Shown piece after piece: positions 25,784-34,787 of a DNA stretch of 64,000 bases. The DNA lies in assembly GCF_016827605.1 (NCBI RefSeq), contig NZ_JAEPJQ010000001.1:868001-932000 (forward strand). The letters are read 5' to 3'. Under the pieces are notes generated by a model, which saw only the letters and a program-made list of their open reading frames with translations, was not told the DNA's origin and did not search any database. Each line of letters opens with the position of its first letter. Positions within the stretch are counted from its first letter, which is position 1. Made by a program: the position numbers and the translations under genes. Source of the stretch: Hyunsoonleella ulvae (GTDB taxonomy: Bacteria; Bacteroidota; Bacteroidia; Flavobacteriales; Flavobacteriaceae).

Positions 25784-28447
25784 TACCCAAACTCTTTTCG
25801 TTAAAGTTACATTACCACACTGCAAACCATTATCGCCATACTCAACTTGAACAGTAACATAACCAGAACCTACACCATTTCTACTTAAAATTACAGAAGT
25901 ACCTGTTCCTGATAGGGTAGCTGCCCCACTACCTTCTGTAATAGACCAATTATAAAAAGTTGCGCCACTTGGCACACTATAGGTTGCACTACTACAAAAG
26001 GTGGAAGCTCCAGAAATCCCTGCATCGCTACAGATATAACTACAATCTGTAAATTGAATGGCAGTTCCCGTATCAATCTCAGCAGCGAGCCAATCACCGT
26101 TGCGTAGGTTAAACTCCAAATGTTCCTCATTATTATTGTGTACATCATTAGGAGTAGTGAAAGCAGTAGCGAAATTATCGAATGATGTGGTAGGAGTTAT
26201 CTGCCCACCAACATATTTTCTTAAATAATCTGCATCATTAAGATTGTTACTATTTTGTTTTATATCTAAAGCACTAGCAGTAGGAATAAAACTAAATTTA
26301 TCTTCTACTGCCACAGTAATATTCCCAATACCAACATCAATAATATCATTTTGCCCAGAAGTATCAAAAAAACCACCACCATAATAATCAAAAGGTAAAA
26401 TACCACTAGGTTGGTTTTGGTTTACATTAGTAATACTTACTTGGGAATCAAACAAGCCTATTATTTTTTTCTTGTAACGAATTAATCCCTTATAAATATG
26501 TGCATTATTAGTATAAGATAAGGCTTTGGCTTGAACATCAATTATAAATCTGGAGCTTCCTGGGATATTACCTAAAAATCCAACTTTAAAAAAGTCAGCA
26601 TCTATTGTAAGACCACCAAAAATACCAACTAAAGGACTTAAAACGGTAAAAGCAAGATTCTCTAAAAAGGAGAGTTTTTCATTCATTTGTACATTAATAA
26701 GATGGCTTCCAGCATTGTAAGTTTGTGGTGTACCACATTCGCTACCATTACTCATGGCAATATTCCTAATTCCCCCTTGTTGTGGATAGCCCCCATTACT
26801 GTTAAGTGTCCTTAATTCGTTATAAAAATTATCGTGCCAATTATTATCGATAGTATAAGAGGATGTAGACCAGTTTTTTAACAATTGTCTGCTTGCTGGC
26901 ATATCTAGTATAGATGTATAGTTGGCAATACTGCCATTCTCAACTAAATTATCTGCAATAGGTATTGTAACAACATTACCCAGTAATGTATTGGAGGTAG
27001 TAACATATTGCCTAACTAAATGCCTATACATAAACTGGTAACTTAAAGGCACATTAGCACCCTGTTGTGGAGCATCCTGCGATATAAACAAACGCGTATC
27101 GTGTGTATCGCCCCTAGCCTCCATATCACTAAGGGCATAACGTGCCACAACACCACCCATACTTTGGCCCAACACTACATTTTGTTGTACTACACCATTG
27201 GCATCTGCAACTTTGGTAGCGTTTACCCAATTAATCACCTCCTCCAAAACATAGGCATTGCGTTGTAAATAATCTGCACCATTGTTCCAATCTATATAGA
27301 TAATATCGTAATCTTGGTCATTTGGGATTGCGAAAGCTCCAATAATTAAATCCCTTAAATCATTACTTCCTGAGTCATTAATCTCTTCAAAAAAACTTTC
27401 AATATCAGAACTTCCAAGTGGTGTTTCAGGATTTAACAACGCCCCTACATCAAAACCTTCAGCAACAATCAACGGCCTTGTAATTTGGCAATCGTTACCA
27501 GCATCGTCCAAGGTAATGGTAGCTGTACCGAAAACACCCAAATGTGCAATTTCTGCCTCGGCCTCTAACTGATACCGCCCAGAATTATCGCATACCCAAT
27601 TGGCCACACCTTTTTGCCCTAAAGTTTTAGCCGCAATATTTCCTGTATATGTAACACTTCCTGTTATTTTAATTTTAGATTGGGCATATAAACTTTGCCC
27701 ATTGGTTAGTACCAACTTATATTTCCAAGTTTTGTTACCTGCAGTTGTGTAATTTACGGATACTTCTTGATTAAAGCCAACTTGCCTATACCCATTACCG
27801 TCTGCAAAATCTATCTCCAACCTGTTAATGCTGGACGATGCATTACTATAAAAAATGCTCTGTGGCACTTTTACATTAAAGTTTAACCCGTCGTACACAT
27901 CTATAGGTGTGGCTATTGCAAAAGTTTTTAAAGTTTCGTAGGGGTTTTGCCAGACACCATTAATATATTTATCATCAAATTTATTGTTTACATAATTAAG
28001 TTTGTTGGGGTAAGCATTCTGATTAAATCTACTGTAATTAAAAAACAAGCCAGATAATGCAATATAATTCGAGCTACGATTGTTACGCCAGTTTGTATTA
28101 AAATCTTCTGAGGTTACAAAGCCTGTTGAAGTTGTAGTAATACGACTCATTAACAAGGTATTGTAAATTTCCTTTAGTACTCTTTTGTTAATAAAGGTAG
28201 TATCGGTAAGCGTACCGTTATAGGCAGGCACATGGGTAAACTCCATGCCAAAATCTAATAGAATACCATGTGGCACACGGTGCTTCTCCAGTGGTTGAAA
28301 CGTATTATCCATTAAAGTTTTAAAGGATGTATTAATATCCTGTTGCGCAAAAATGTTGTGCCCCATGGATAGCATCATAGCGCATATTACAATAAGGCAC
28401 AGGGCGTACTTTTGTGCATAGCGCATGCTGGTAGTTGTAGTTTTCAT
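25781..28447 (-). CDS. Exported alpha/beta-hydrolase (lipase-like) of the T9SS cargo type, N-terminal 888 residues
   Basis: A long signal peptide (residues 1-35, ending IFAQ) is followed by an N-terminal region that I do not recognise, then an alpha/beta-hydrolase core with the nucleophile elbow VVLGQSMGGVVARYAL (Ser ~429) preceded by DYDIIYIDWNNGADYLQ. The motif and the downstream SQDAPQQGANVPLS fit a lipase/esterase or PGAP1-like hydrolase. The C-terminal ~80 residues (GISGASTFCSSATYSVPSG) are a PKD/Ig-like linker of T9SS cargo proteins. The ORF ends at VWV with a TGA, after which the frame continues into the sorting domain; the full gene would be 25154-28447 (about 1096 residues). Without the tail the product would probably remain periplasmic. 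Confidence 0.75.
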   Translation of the reverse strand: MKTTTTSMRYAQKYALCLIVICAMMLSMGHNIFAQQDINTSFKTLMDNTFQPLEKHRVPHGILLDFGMEFTHVPAYNGTLTDTTFINKRVLKEIYNTLLMSRITTTSTGFVTSEDFNTNWRNNRSSNYIALSGLFFNYSRFNQNAYPNKLNYVNNKFDDKYINGVWQNPYETLKTFAIATPIDVYDGLNFNVKVPQSIFYSNASSSINRLEIDFADGNGYRQVGFNQEVSVNYTTAGNKTWKYKLVLTNGQSLYAQSKIKITGSVTYTGNIAAKTLGQKGVANWVCDNSGRYQLEAEAEIAHLGVFGTATITLDDAGNDCQITRPLIVAEGFDVGALLNPETPLGSSDIESFFEEINDSGSNDLRDLIIGAFAIPNDQDYDIIYIDWNNGADYLQRNAYVLEEVINWVNATKVADANGVVQQNVVLGQSMGGVVARYALSDMEARGDTHDTRLFISQDAPQQGANVPLSYQFMYRHLVRQYVTTSNTLLGNVVTIPIADNLVENGSIANYTSILDMPASRQLLKNWSTSSYTIDNNWHDNFYNELRTLNSNGGYPQQGGIRNIAMSNGSECGTPQTYNAGSHLINVQMNEKLSFLENLAFTVLSPLVGIFGGLTIDADFFKVGFLGNIPGSSRFIIDVQAKALSYTNNAHIYKGLIRYKKKIIGLFDSQVSITNVNQNQPSGILPFDYYGGGFFDTSGQNDIIDVGIGNITVAVEDKFSFIPTASALDIKQNSNNLNDADYLRKYVGGQITPTTSFDNFATAFTTPNDVHNNNEEHLEFNLRNGDWLAAEIDTGTAIQFTDCSYICSDAGISGASTFCSSATYSVPSGATFYNWSITEGSGAATLSGTGTSVILSRNGVGSGYVTVQVEYGDNGLQCGNVTLTKRVWV

Positions 28448-28499
28448 AACTTTGTTATGGTTTTAGATTAAATATTTATAAAATGTTTAATTTATAGTT

Positions 28500-28527
28500 G
28501 AATGGTTTTGTTGGCGCAAAACCATTC
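28500..28527 (-). terminator. Hairpin after DUF6252-like gene, copy 1
   Basis: A perfect 11-bp stem (GAATGGTTTTG with CAAAACCATTC, 6-nt loop) lies 4 bp after the stop of the gene. An almost identical hairpin follows copy 2. The T-run is on the + side, so it would terminate best in the + direction, although no + gene is present. Confidence 0.55.
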
Positions 28528-28531
28528 TTTT

Positions 28532-29098
28532 TTATTTGGAATAGGGCATATCAAAACGGCCCTCTCTTATTTCTACGATTTCTCCATCATTATTGACAGC
28601 ATCAAACCAAAACGTACCAGATATTATTTGTTTTGATTCATCTAAATGTGTAATCGTTAATTCCCCTGTAACAGTTGAAGCAGTAACATATCCTATGGTT
28701 CCTTCTAAAACACTTGTAGATACTCCATACTCTCCTCCTCCTCCTGTATATTCTCCATCATCTGTAAAATTCTTATCTATAGTAACTATCTGATTTTTAA
28801 TTAATTTAATTCTTGATACAAAAACCCTTATAGATTTTTTACGCTCACCATTTCTATTATTTAGAGATAACCCAAAAAAGCACTCCCCATCAATCAACTG
28901 GTAAAATGCACTTTTTACAGGGCCAGCCAAGGGGCTACCTTTAGGTAGTAAAACTTCTCCGTTTACCAAGCACCCAATAGTGTTTGCTCCAGTTTGCGTT
29001 GCTGGCGGTAATTGATCTATGGGGTTTGTTGGGGTATCATCATCGTTGTTACAGGCATTTAAAGCCATAACCAATAGTAGTAAAAGTAATCTTTTCAT
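28532..29098 (-). CDS. DUF6252-like lipoprotein, intact copy
   Basis: The 188-residue protein has a lipoprotein signal (MKRLLLLLLVMALNAC, Cys16) followed by an Asp-rich spacer and a domain with GCLVNGEVLLPKGSPLAGP near the start and QIISGTFWFDAVNNDGEIVEIREGRFD at the end. This pattern matches small flavobacterial lipoproteins of the DUF6252 type, function unknown. The gene is followed upstream (higher coordinates) by a second, damaged copy with ~769-bp offset. Confidence 0.75.
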   Translation of the reverse strand: MKRLLLLLLVMALNACNNDDDTPTNPIDQLPPATQTGANTIGCLVNGEVLLPKGSPLAGPVKSAFYQLIDGECFFGLSLNNRNGERKKSIRVFVSRIKLIKNQIVTIDKNFTDDGEYTGGGGEYGVSTSVLEGTIGYVTASTVTGELTITHLDESKQIISGTFWFDAVNNDGEIVEIREGRFDMPYSK

Positions 29099-29268
29099 AG
29101 TGTACGTTTTTTATATAAATGTAGGTAATATCTTTATATGTTATGCTATGGAAAACCCGTAAATTGTATTATACTTTTGTTAAATTTAATGAGGTGCACA
29201 TTTTAATAGCTTCCATAAATTTGTGTGATTTTTAGATTAAATATTTATGAAATGTTTAATTTATAGTT

Positions 29269-29296
29269 GAATGGTTTTGTTGGCGTAAAACCATTC
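29269..29296 (-). terminator. Hairpin after DUF6252-like gene, copy 2
   Basis: A 10-bp stem (GAATGGTTTT with AAAACCATTC) is the duplicated counterpart of the hairpin at 28500-28527; one base of the loop-proximal pair has changed. Confidence 0.5.
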
Positions 29297-29300
29297 ATTT

Positions 29301-29910
29301 TTATTTGGAATAGGGCATATCAAAAACGGCCCTCTCGTATTTCTATTATTTCTCCATCATTATTGACAGCATCAAACCAAAATGTTCCTGAAATGATTTG
29401 TTGTGACTCATTTAGATTCGTAATTATAATCTCTCCATTAACATCACTTGTATTATAGTATTCATTACCTAGACTGGTATCCATCCAGTCTGGTGTAAAA
29501 TAATAGTACCCAAAACCGCCATCATCATCTCTATCTACAACTCTATTTTTATCTAAAATTATAACAGAATTTTCGCTTAATTCTATTCTTTTTAATTCAA
29601 TCGTGAGACCTTTTCTCTCATTTCCATTTCTGTAATTTAAACTCAAGCTAAAAAAATAGTCCCCATCAATTAACTGATAAAATGCACTTTTTATAGGACC
29701 AGCCAAGGGACTACCTTTAGGTAGTAAAACTTCTCCGTTTACCAAGCACCCAATAGTGTTTACCCCAGTTTGCGTTGCTATCGGTAATTGATCTATGGGG
29801 TTTGTTGGGATATCATCACCATTTTTACAACTTATAGCACTAAGTATAAATATACTCAGTATTACTACTGCAATTAACGTTAGTTTTTGTATAGCTATTT
29901 TTAATTTAAT
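29301..29910 (-). pseudogene. DUF6252-like lipoprotein, damaged second copy (start codon lost or ATT, 3' frameshift)
   Basis: Homologous to the adjacent gene over the mature domain (GCLVNGEVLLPKGSPLAGPIKSAF..., ISGTFWFDAVNNDGEIIEIREGRF). The frame is open upstream from 29745 through a good lipoprotein signal (SIFILSAISC, then KNGDDIPTNP) but contains no ATG, GTG or TTG before the signal; the codon in the expected place is ATT at 29908-29910, followed by KLKIAIQK. At the 3' end one extra T in the run after the GGC CGT codons causes a stop at 29320-29322, removing the last residues DMPYSK found in copy 1; the restored frame would stop at 29301. The signal peptides of the two copies are unrelated, so this is not a plain tandem duplication. 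Translation from TTG at 29745 would give a signal-less 141-residue protein. Confidence 0.65.
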
Positions 29911-29934
29911 ACTACTAAAATGAGAGATATTTTA

Positions 29935-30216
29935 AGGTTAAACACATAATAGAGAGATGTATTCTAACTTAAAAACTTTGAGTAGTTGTATTATCTATAT
30001 TACGTAGTAAATTTACAAAAACTAGTAGTTTTTTTATGACAAATGTTAGGTTTTTATAATTTTAAAAAGACAATATGCTAAAGGTTCTTTTATGGGATAT
30101 ATTTCATATAAGAATGACCGTTTGCGATATTTATGGTTTCGCAATTATCTGTGACAGTTGAAAATTAAAAAGTTCCAGAAATAATATAGTTTACTCTATG
30201 TATTTTAAGAAATAAC
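29935..30216. other. AT-rich intergenic region without gene
   Basis: No ORF or RNA gene was recognised in this stretch. It follows the lost start of the DUF6252-like copy and precedes the terminator of the RemB-like gene. Confidence 0.5.
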
Positions 30217-30238
30217 AAGACACTTTTAAATGTGTCTT
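30217..30238 (-). terminator. Hairpin terminator after the RemB-like gene
   Basis: A 7-bp stem (AAGACAC with GTGTCTT, 8-nt loop) is followed on the minus strand by GTTATTTCTT, about 55 bp after the stop codon. Confidence 0.55.
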
Positions 30239-30293
30239 CAAATTCGTAACTGCAACCTAACTATATTACATTTTACTTAGTATTTCAATAACT

Positions 30294-32387
30294 TTAATTA
30301 TCAAAATACCAATTAAACAAATCGGTTCTTAATCCAAAATTTAACCAAACGGTATCATTCTTAAATGTAGCTGCGGTGTTAATGTCTGGGTTAAAGTTTC
30401 TAACTGTAATATCTGTAAACAACTTTAAATTAGATGCGGGGTTTATTATATACCCTGCTTGCAAATTACCATAAAACGTTTTGGTTTTTATACCTTGTCC
30501 TATTTCAATGCCTGTATCAGCTGGTCTATCGCCTTCAACGCGATAAATATTACCACCGTAATTAAAGTTATCTGTTCCGTCTAAAACATCAAACCCTCGG
30601 GTTCCAAAAATAAGTCTTGCATCAGCAAACCAACGGTCTTTACGGTACCGCCCAATTAATATAACCTCACTAAAGTTGGCGCCCCATAAATGTGCCACTG
30701 GCTGATTATTGTGCCCATAATTTAAAACGATGGTATTGTGTGAGTAGGTATAGGGTCTTACACGGTTTAATTCCAATTGTAATAACAAATTATCTACATT
30801 AAACGCATTGTAATACTTAACCCCCAGTTGGTAACCAAATTTATTTTTCCAACTTTTGTTGCCTGCCCTAACATCGCCCAGAGAAAACTCATCTAAAATA
30901 AATTGTCCGTACACATTAACGTTATCATTAAATTTATACTTACCAGAAGCTCCTAAAAGTGCATTACCAGCATCTTGCCCTGTTTCAAACTCTATGGCAC
31001 GGTAAAAAATAATAGGGTTTAAATAATTAACGTCAAACCCTCGGTTGTTACTGTTAGTCCATAGCACCGATTCAAAAAAACCTAAATTTAAGCGTTTAGA
31101 TACATTCCAGCTTAAATAATGGTTGGCTATATACTTAGTTAAAAAAGCACCATCTTCTTTTACCTCAGGTCTTACATCACGCATCCACATAAAGGTATTG
31201 GTATACTTAATTTTCCAAAAGTTGGTGTTTAATTTTAAAAATGGATGCGGACTGGTAACATCACTTAAAATTAAAGAACGATATCCATCCCCAATAAAAT
31301 TTTTACCATGTCCAAATTGAACATTTAAAAACTTTGCTGGCGAATACGACAGATATGCTTCTGCTGCTGGGTAATCGTAGCTATCAGTTTTAAACCGTTT
31401 AGAAACACCTCTCCCTGGCACTACAGGCTCAGAACCTGAGGCTCTAATACTTTCGATATATCTATTTACATAGTCTGCAAAGCGCCCCTGGCTTTCAAAA
31501 ATCGTAGTGTAAAAATTAAACTTTTTACCCAGGCCTCCTTGAACCCAAATACCTCTTGTGTTGTTGTAGGTGCTTCCCCCTTCTGAGTCTGTTCCTGTTT
31601 GTAAATCAAAAATTGGATCTATCGTAAACCAATAGTCTTTACCTTCAATCTGTACCAAATGTTCATTCCATATTTTTTTCCCTGCCCAAGTCTTGGCATC
31701 CTTTTTCAATGTTTTTCTCTCTACTTCAAAATCATAATATTTAGAAACATCTTCGTACAAGAATGGTTTTTGTGCCGTATGGCTATTGGTGCCCACAAGA
31801 TTCATAACCCTATCAAACCTCGCATAATCGCTATGTGTAAATTGAATATTTAATTGACTTCTTAACGCCCTATTTGTATAGGGTTTTAGTGTAGTATTCA
31901 CACTATCAAATTCTTGTTTTGTTGCTAAGGCTTGTTGTTCTATTTTATTGACTCCTTGCGTGTTTTTTGAACTTGACAGCTTAAAATCTTCAATTGGGAT
32001 TTGAATTGGAATGGAATATTGTCTAAAAGTCTTGCGTCCACTATATGTTGCGGGGGTTATTTTTGGAAATAAATTAAAAACCCTTTGCGCCTCTTGTTTT
32101 AGTGTATCATACATAGCATCCACATACATTACTCTAAATGCTCCAGTGGTATCGACTTCAAAAAGCACCACTATTTTACCTTTGTAATCTTCATCAATTA
32201 CATTTTGGGGCACCTTAAAATTATCTTTTATATGTTGAAATACATGACTATCAAAACACTGTTGTAAACTATCAATAGCCATGTTAGCACATTTAGGAAA
32301 AATAGGTGGTTTTTCGTAAATATTTTCATTTTGGGAAAAAGCAGTATAATGGCAAATAAACAGTAGAAAGGCTACAAATTGTTTCAT
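30294..32387 (-). CDS. remB: RemB-like gliding/surface protein: TonB-C-like domain fused to an outer-membrane beta-barrel
   Basis: The 697-residue protein has a signal peptide (residues 1-18, TAFSQ). Residues ~25-135 (PPIFPKCANM...CFDSHVFQHIKDNF...GKIVVLFEVDTTGAF...AQRVFNLFPKITPATYSGR) match, in order, the C-terminal domains of the two TonB proteins encoded next to it. Residues ~180-697 are rich in alternating aromatic strands (YDFEVERKTLKK, YLSYSPAKFLNVQFGHGKNFIGDGYRSL) and look like a Wzi-type outer-membrane barrel ending in WYFDN. This composition fits the flavobacterial gliding protein RemB. The name rests on recognition of the layout; the exact role in gliding is not known to me. Confidence 0.6.
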   Translation of the reverse strand: MKQFVAFLLFICHYTAFSQNENIYEKPPIFPKCANMAIDSLQQCFDSHVFQHIKDNFKVPQNVIDEDYKGKIVVLFEVDTTGAFRVMYVDAMYDTLKQEAQRVFNLFPKITPATYSGRKTFRQYSIPIQIPIEDFKLSSSKNTQGVNKIEQQALATKQEFDSVNTTLKPYTNRALRSQLNIQFTHSDYARFDRVMNLVGTNSHTAQKPFLYEDVSKYYDFEVERKTLKKDAKTWAGKKIWNEHLVQIEGKDYWFTIDPIFDLQTGTDSEGGSTYNNTRGIWVQGGLGKKFNFYTTIFESQGRFADYVNRYIESIRASGSEPVVPGRGVSKRFKTDSYDYPAAEAYLSYSPAKFLNVQFGHGKNFIGDGYRSLILSDVTSPHPFLKLNTNFWKIKYTNTFMWMRDVRPEVKEDGAFLTKYIANHYLSWNVSKRLNLGFFESVLWTNSNNRGFDVNYLNPIIFYRAIEFETGQDAGNALLGASGKYKFNDNVNVYGQFILDEFSLGDVRAGNKSWKNKFGYQLGVKYYNAFNVDNLLLQLELNRVRPYTYSHNTIVLNYGHNNQPVAHLWGANFSEVILIGRYRKDRWFADARLIFGTRGFDVLDGTDNFNYGGNIYRVEGDRPADTGIEIGQGIKTKTFYGNLQAGYIINPASNLKLFTDITVRNFNPDINTAATFKNDTVWLNFGLRTDLFNWYFDN

Positions 32388-32557
32388 CTGATAGATTTTA
32401 TTGTTTTTAAAAGGTCAGATGTAATTCGCTATTGGATATTTTGGCAAAAAAATCAACGTATTGCAATAGCTCATTTCATATCATGGATATGATTACATTT
32501 TGGACTGAAAGATAGTATATTTTATTAAGACGATTGAATATTCTTGCTGATATAAAA

Positions 32558-32585
32558 AAACCGCTATCTCTTACGATAACGGTTT
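32558..32585 (-). terminator. Rho-independent terminator after the first tonB-like gene
   Basis: An 11-bp stem with one G-T pair (arms 32558-32568 and 32575-32585) lies 22 bp after the stop codon and is followed on the minus strand by seven T residues. Confidence 0.85.
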
Positions 32586-32606
32586 AGTGCATGCTAAATT
32601 ATAATA

Positions 32607-33407
32607 TTACTGTGCTATAAACATAATAGGTAAAGTATAACGAACACCAACAGGTCTATCTCGTTGCTTTCCGGGTTTCATATCTGGAATTTTATTCACA
32701 ACTCTTTTCGCTTCAGCTTCCAATTTTTCGTGTGGTGCTCTTGTTTTTATATCTGTTACTTTTCCTGTTTTATCTATTAAGAACTGTACACTTATTCTTT
32801 GTTTTCCTTCCAAGCCATACCTAGAGGCAATATCTGAACCATTGAATTTACGTTGTACTAATCTTGTAATAGCATCAGACATGCATTTTTTCCGAGCTTT
32901 GTTTCCAACTTTATCTTCACAACCTGGATAGACAGGGACATTCTCAATTACAATAAAATCTATTTCATCTGGAATATCTGGCCTTTCAATGTTGTCTACC
33001 GCATAAGGATTTAATGGCAGATCTGCCGTCTTCTTTGTAGGTGTTTCAACGATATCTTCGGGTAAATCGGTATCATCTTTAGCTTTCTCAATTTTATTAA
33101 TAAACTTCTTGGTCGCTTTTTCCTGCTTCTTTATTTGTTGTTTTTGCTCTGGTTCCACATAAGGCTTATAATTAATAGCCTCCATATCAAAGACATCATC
33201 AGGATCTTCATAGTCATAAGCAACGTATACAGGTTTTGTTTCAAAGCGCATTTCCAATAGGCCTAATGTAGTTAATAGACAAACAATAAGGCCTACTTGA
33301 AAAAAGAGGGTTGAGTTTTTTTGTAAATTTGCATCATGCCGATGTGGTTTTTTCACGCTTTCATCGTTTTGCCGAACGATGTCGTGAGATTGTTTTGAAT
33401 TTTTCAT
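32607..33407 (-). CDS. Energy transducer TonB (paralogue 1)
   Basis: A TonB-family protein of 266 residues from the ATG at 33407; a TTG ten codons further up (33437) would also be in frame, but ATG is preferred because MKNSKQSH resembles the short polar starts of such proteins. Order: basic N-terminal cytosolic segment, membrane helix (~33-52, LFFQVGLIVCLLTTLGLL), charged Lys/Glu/Pro spacer (~70-145), C-terminal TonB domain with VIENVPVYPGCEDK, ISVQFLIDKTGKVTDIKTRAPH and PVGVRYTLPIMF. It transmits proton-motive energy to TonB-dependent receptors. Its C-terminal domain is close to that of the next gene, so the pair is a local duplication. Each has its own terminator. Confidence 0.85.
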   Translation of the reverse strand: MKNSKQSHDIVRQNDESVKKPHRHDANLQKNSTLFFQVGLIVCLLTTLGLLEMRFETKPVYVAYDYEDPDDVFDMEAINYKPYVEPEQKQQIKKQEKATKKFINKIEKAKDDTDLPEDIVETPTKKTADLPLNPYAVDNIERPDIPDEIDFIVIENVPVYPGCEDKVGNKARKKCMSDAITRLVQRKFNGSDIASRYGLEGKQRISVQFLIDKTGKVTDIKTRAPHEKLEAEAKRVVNKIPDMKPGKQRDRPVGVRYTLPIMFIAQ

Positions 33408-33559
33408 TTGTTGTGATTTTTCTAAAACTACAATCAATTGAAATTCCTAAGACAAGAACTGTTAGCATGCAAAAAACAGCGAATTGGTCTTATTCATTTT
33501 ATTATCATAGTTGTGATGTTAATATTATGATAAAATCACAAGAAGCATACCAAAACAAG

Positions 33560-33590
33560 AAATCCCGCTACAAATAATGTAGCGGGATTT
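33560..33590 (-). terminator. Rho-independent terminator after the second tonB-like gene
   Basis: A perfect 13-bp stem (arms 33560-33572 and 33578-33590, loop AATAA) lies 34 bp after the stop codon and is followed by a T-rich stretch. Confidence 0.88.
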
Positions 33591-33624
33591 TAATTTTTAT
33601 AATATCTGCGTAAGCAGAACTAAC

Positions 33625-34344
33625 TTAATCTTGTACTTGGAAAATAATAGGTAACGAATATGGTACTGTAACTGGTTTACCTCTTTGCTTACCTGGTTTC
33701 ATTTTAGGTAATTGACTAATAACGCGTTTAGCTTCTTTTTCTAAACCTGGGTGCGGTGCTCTTGCACGAATACCAGTAATGCTACCTGTTTTGTCAATTT
33801 TAAAAATCACATTGATACGCTGTCTTCCTGATAATCCTAAGTCGGACGCTAATTCCGTATTAAATTTTCTGTTTACAAATTTTGCAATCTTATCAGACAT
33901 ACACTTTTTCTTTTGCGCATTACTTCCTTTTTCACATCCTGGGAACACTGGAACGTTTTCAATTACTGCAAACGGCACTTCAACGTCTTCTTCTACTGCT
34001 TCTACTTCAATCTCTTCAACTTCAACAATCTCAGTTTCTTGATCTACTTCGGTAGACTCGATTACGGTTTCCTCAACTTCTTCTTCATCTTCAACAACTT
34101 CAATAACTTCTGGAGCTGCAGGAGGTGGCGGTGGAGGTGGAGGTGTTACTATTTGCTGTGTTAATGGAATTTCCTCTTCTAACTCTTCTTCTAAGTTTAA
34201 TTGTCCTATATCAATGTCCGCTTTATCATAGGTTTTGTAATTAATAGCGGAATATGCTAAAAACAGCATTAGTGCTAAACCTATTGCAAAATACAGCGAA
34301 CTGTTTCTGCCTACGTTAGCTTGTGGATTTTTTTTAGGTTCCAT
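33625..34344 (-). CDS. Energy transducer TonB (paralogue 2)
   Basis: The 239-residue protein has a membrane helix at ~15-33, an eight-proline run at ~68-75 within a periplasmic spacer that is otherwise almost purely Glu/Val (about 76-125), and a TonB C-terminal domain with VIENVPVFPGCEKG, INVIFKIDKTGSITGIRARAPH and VPYSLPIIFQVQD. The acidic EEVEE spacer replaces the usual Pro-Lys/Pro-Glu spacer, a common flavobacterial variant. No exbB/exbD genes are nearby. Confidence 0.88.
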   Translation of the reverse strand: MEPKKNPQANVGRNSSLYFAIGLALMLFLAYSAINYKTYDKADIDIGQLNLEEELEEEIPLTQQIVTPPPPPPPPAAPEVIEVVEDEEEVEETVIESTEVDQETEIVEVEEIEVEAVEEDVEVPFAVIENVPVFPGCEKGSNAQKKKCMSDKIAKFVNRKFNTELASDLGLSGRQRINVIFKIDKTGSITGIRARAPHPGLEKEAKRVISQLPKMKPGKQRGKPVTVPYSLPIIFQVQD

Positions 34345-34370
34345 AATTTTTATTTTTTTCCAGATTGCTA

Positions 34371-34386
34371 AAATAAGTACTTATTT
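34371..34386. promoter_or_regulatory. 16-nt perfect palindrome upstream of tonB paralogue 2
   Basis: AAATAAGTACTTATTT is a loop-free perfect palindrome 26 bp before the ATG of the tonB gene and 20 bp after the end of the VanZ gene. It could be a regulator site or a weak terminator; nothing in the sequence decides. Confidence 0.3.
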
Positions 34387-34406
34387 AGGAAAAAAACAAG
34401 TCTTTG

Positions 34407-34787
34407 TTAATTTTTAACTTGTCTTCTTACTTTCTTCAACAAAAGTGCTCCTCCTGTTAGCATTGCCCCTAGACTATTGGCTAATGCATCGTAAACATCA
34501 AGCGATCTGTGAGATGTTATTGTACCTTGTAATGCCTCAATAATTATACCATAAATAACCGATAGAAGTATGGCACTTAACACAGCTTTCTTCCGAGGCT
34601 TATTTTGTTTAAAATAAAATACTGTATACCATAAAAAGCAAAGTAAGGCATAGGCTAAAAAATGAAAGATTTTGTCGCCATACTCAATTTCCATATCTGG
34701 TAATTTTCCGCTTAAATTAATCAAGCTTACTACTGCTAGAGCAATGGTATATGGAATTGCAAGATAAAGCGCAGCTTTTTTAAGCAC
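34407..34787 (-). CDS. VanZ-family membrane protein
   Basis: The 126-residue protein has four membrane helices and the VanZ pattern [19 protein letters not shown] ... [28 protein letters not shown]-like segment (here [16 protein letters not shown]). VanZ proteins are linked to teicoplanin resistance in Gram-positives, but in Bacteroidetes their function is unknown. It overlaps gcvH by 8 bp. Confidence 0.85.
   Translation of the reverse strand: MLKKAALYLAIPYTIALAVVSLINLSGKLPDMEIEYGDKIFHFLAYALLCFLWYTVFYFKQNKPRKKAVLSAILLSVIYGIIIEALQGTITSHRSLDVYDALANSLGAMLTGGALLLKKVRRQVKN

Noticed and set aside
33779-34164. Open frames opposite the Glu/Val-rich spacer of tonB paralogue 2
   Set aside because: The Phe/Asn- and Ser/Thr-rich translations are the complement of the repetitive acidic spacer; no start context or homology.
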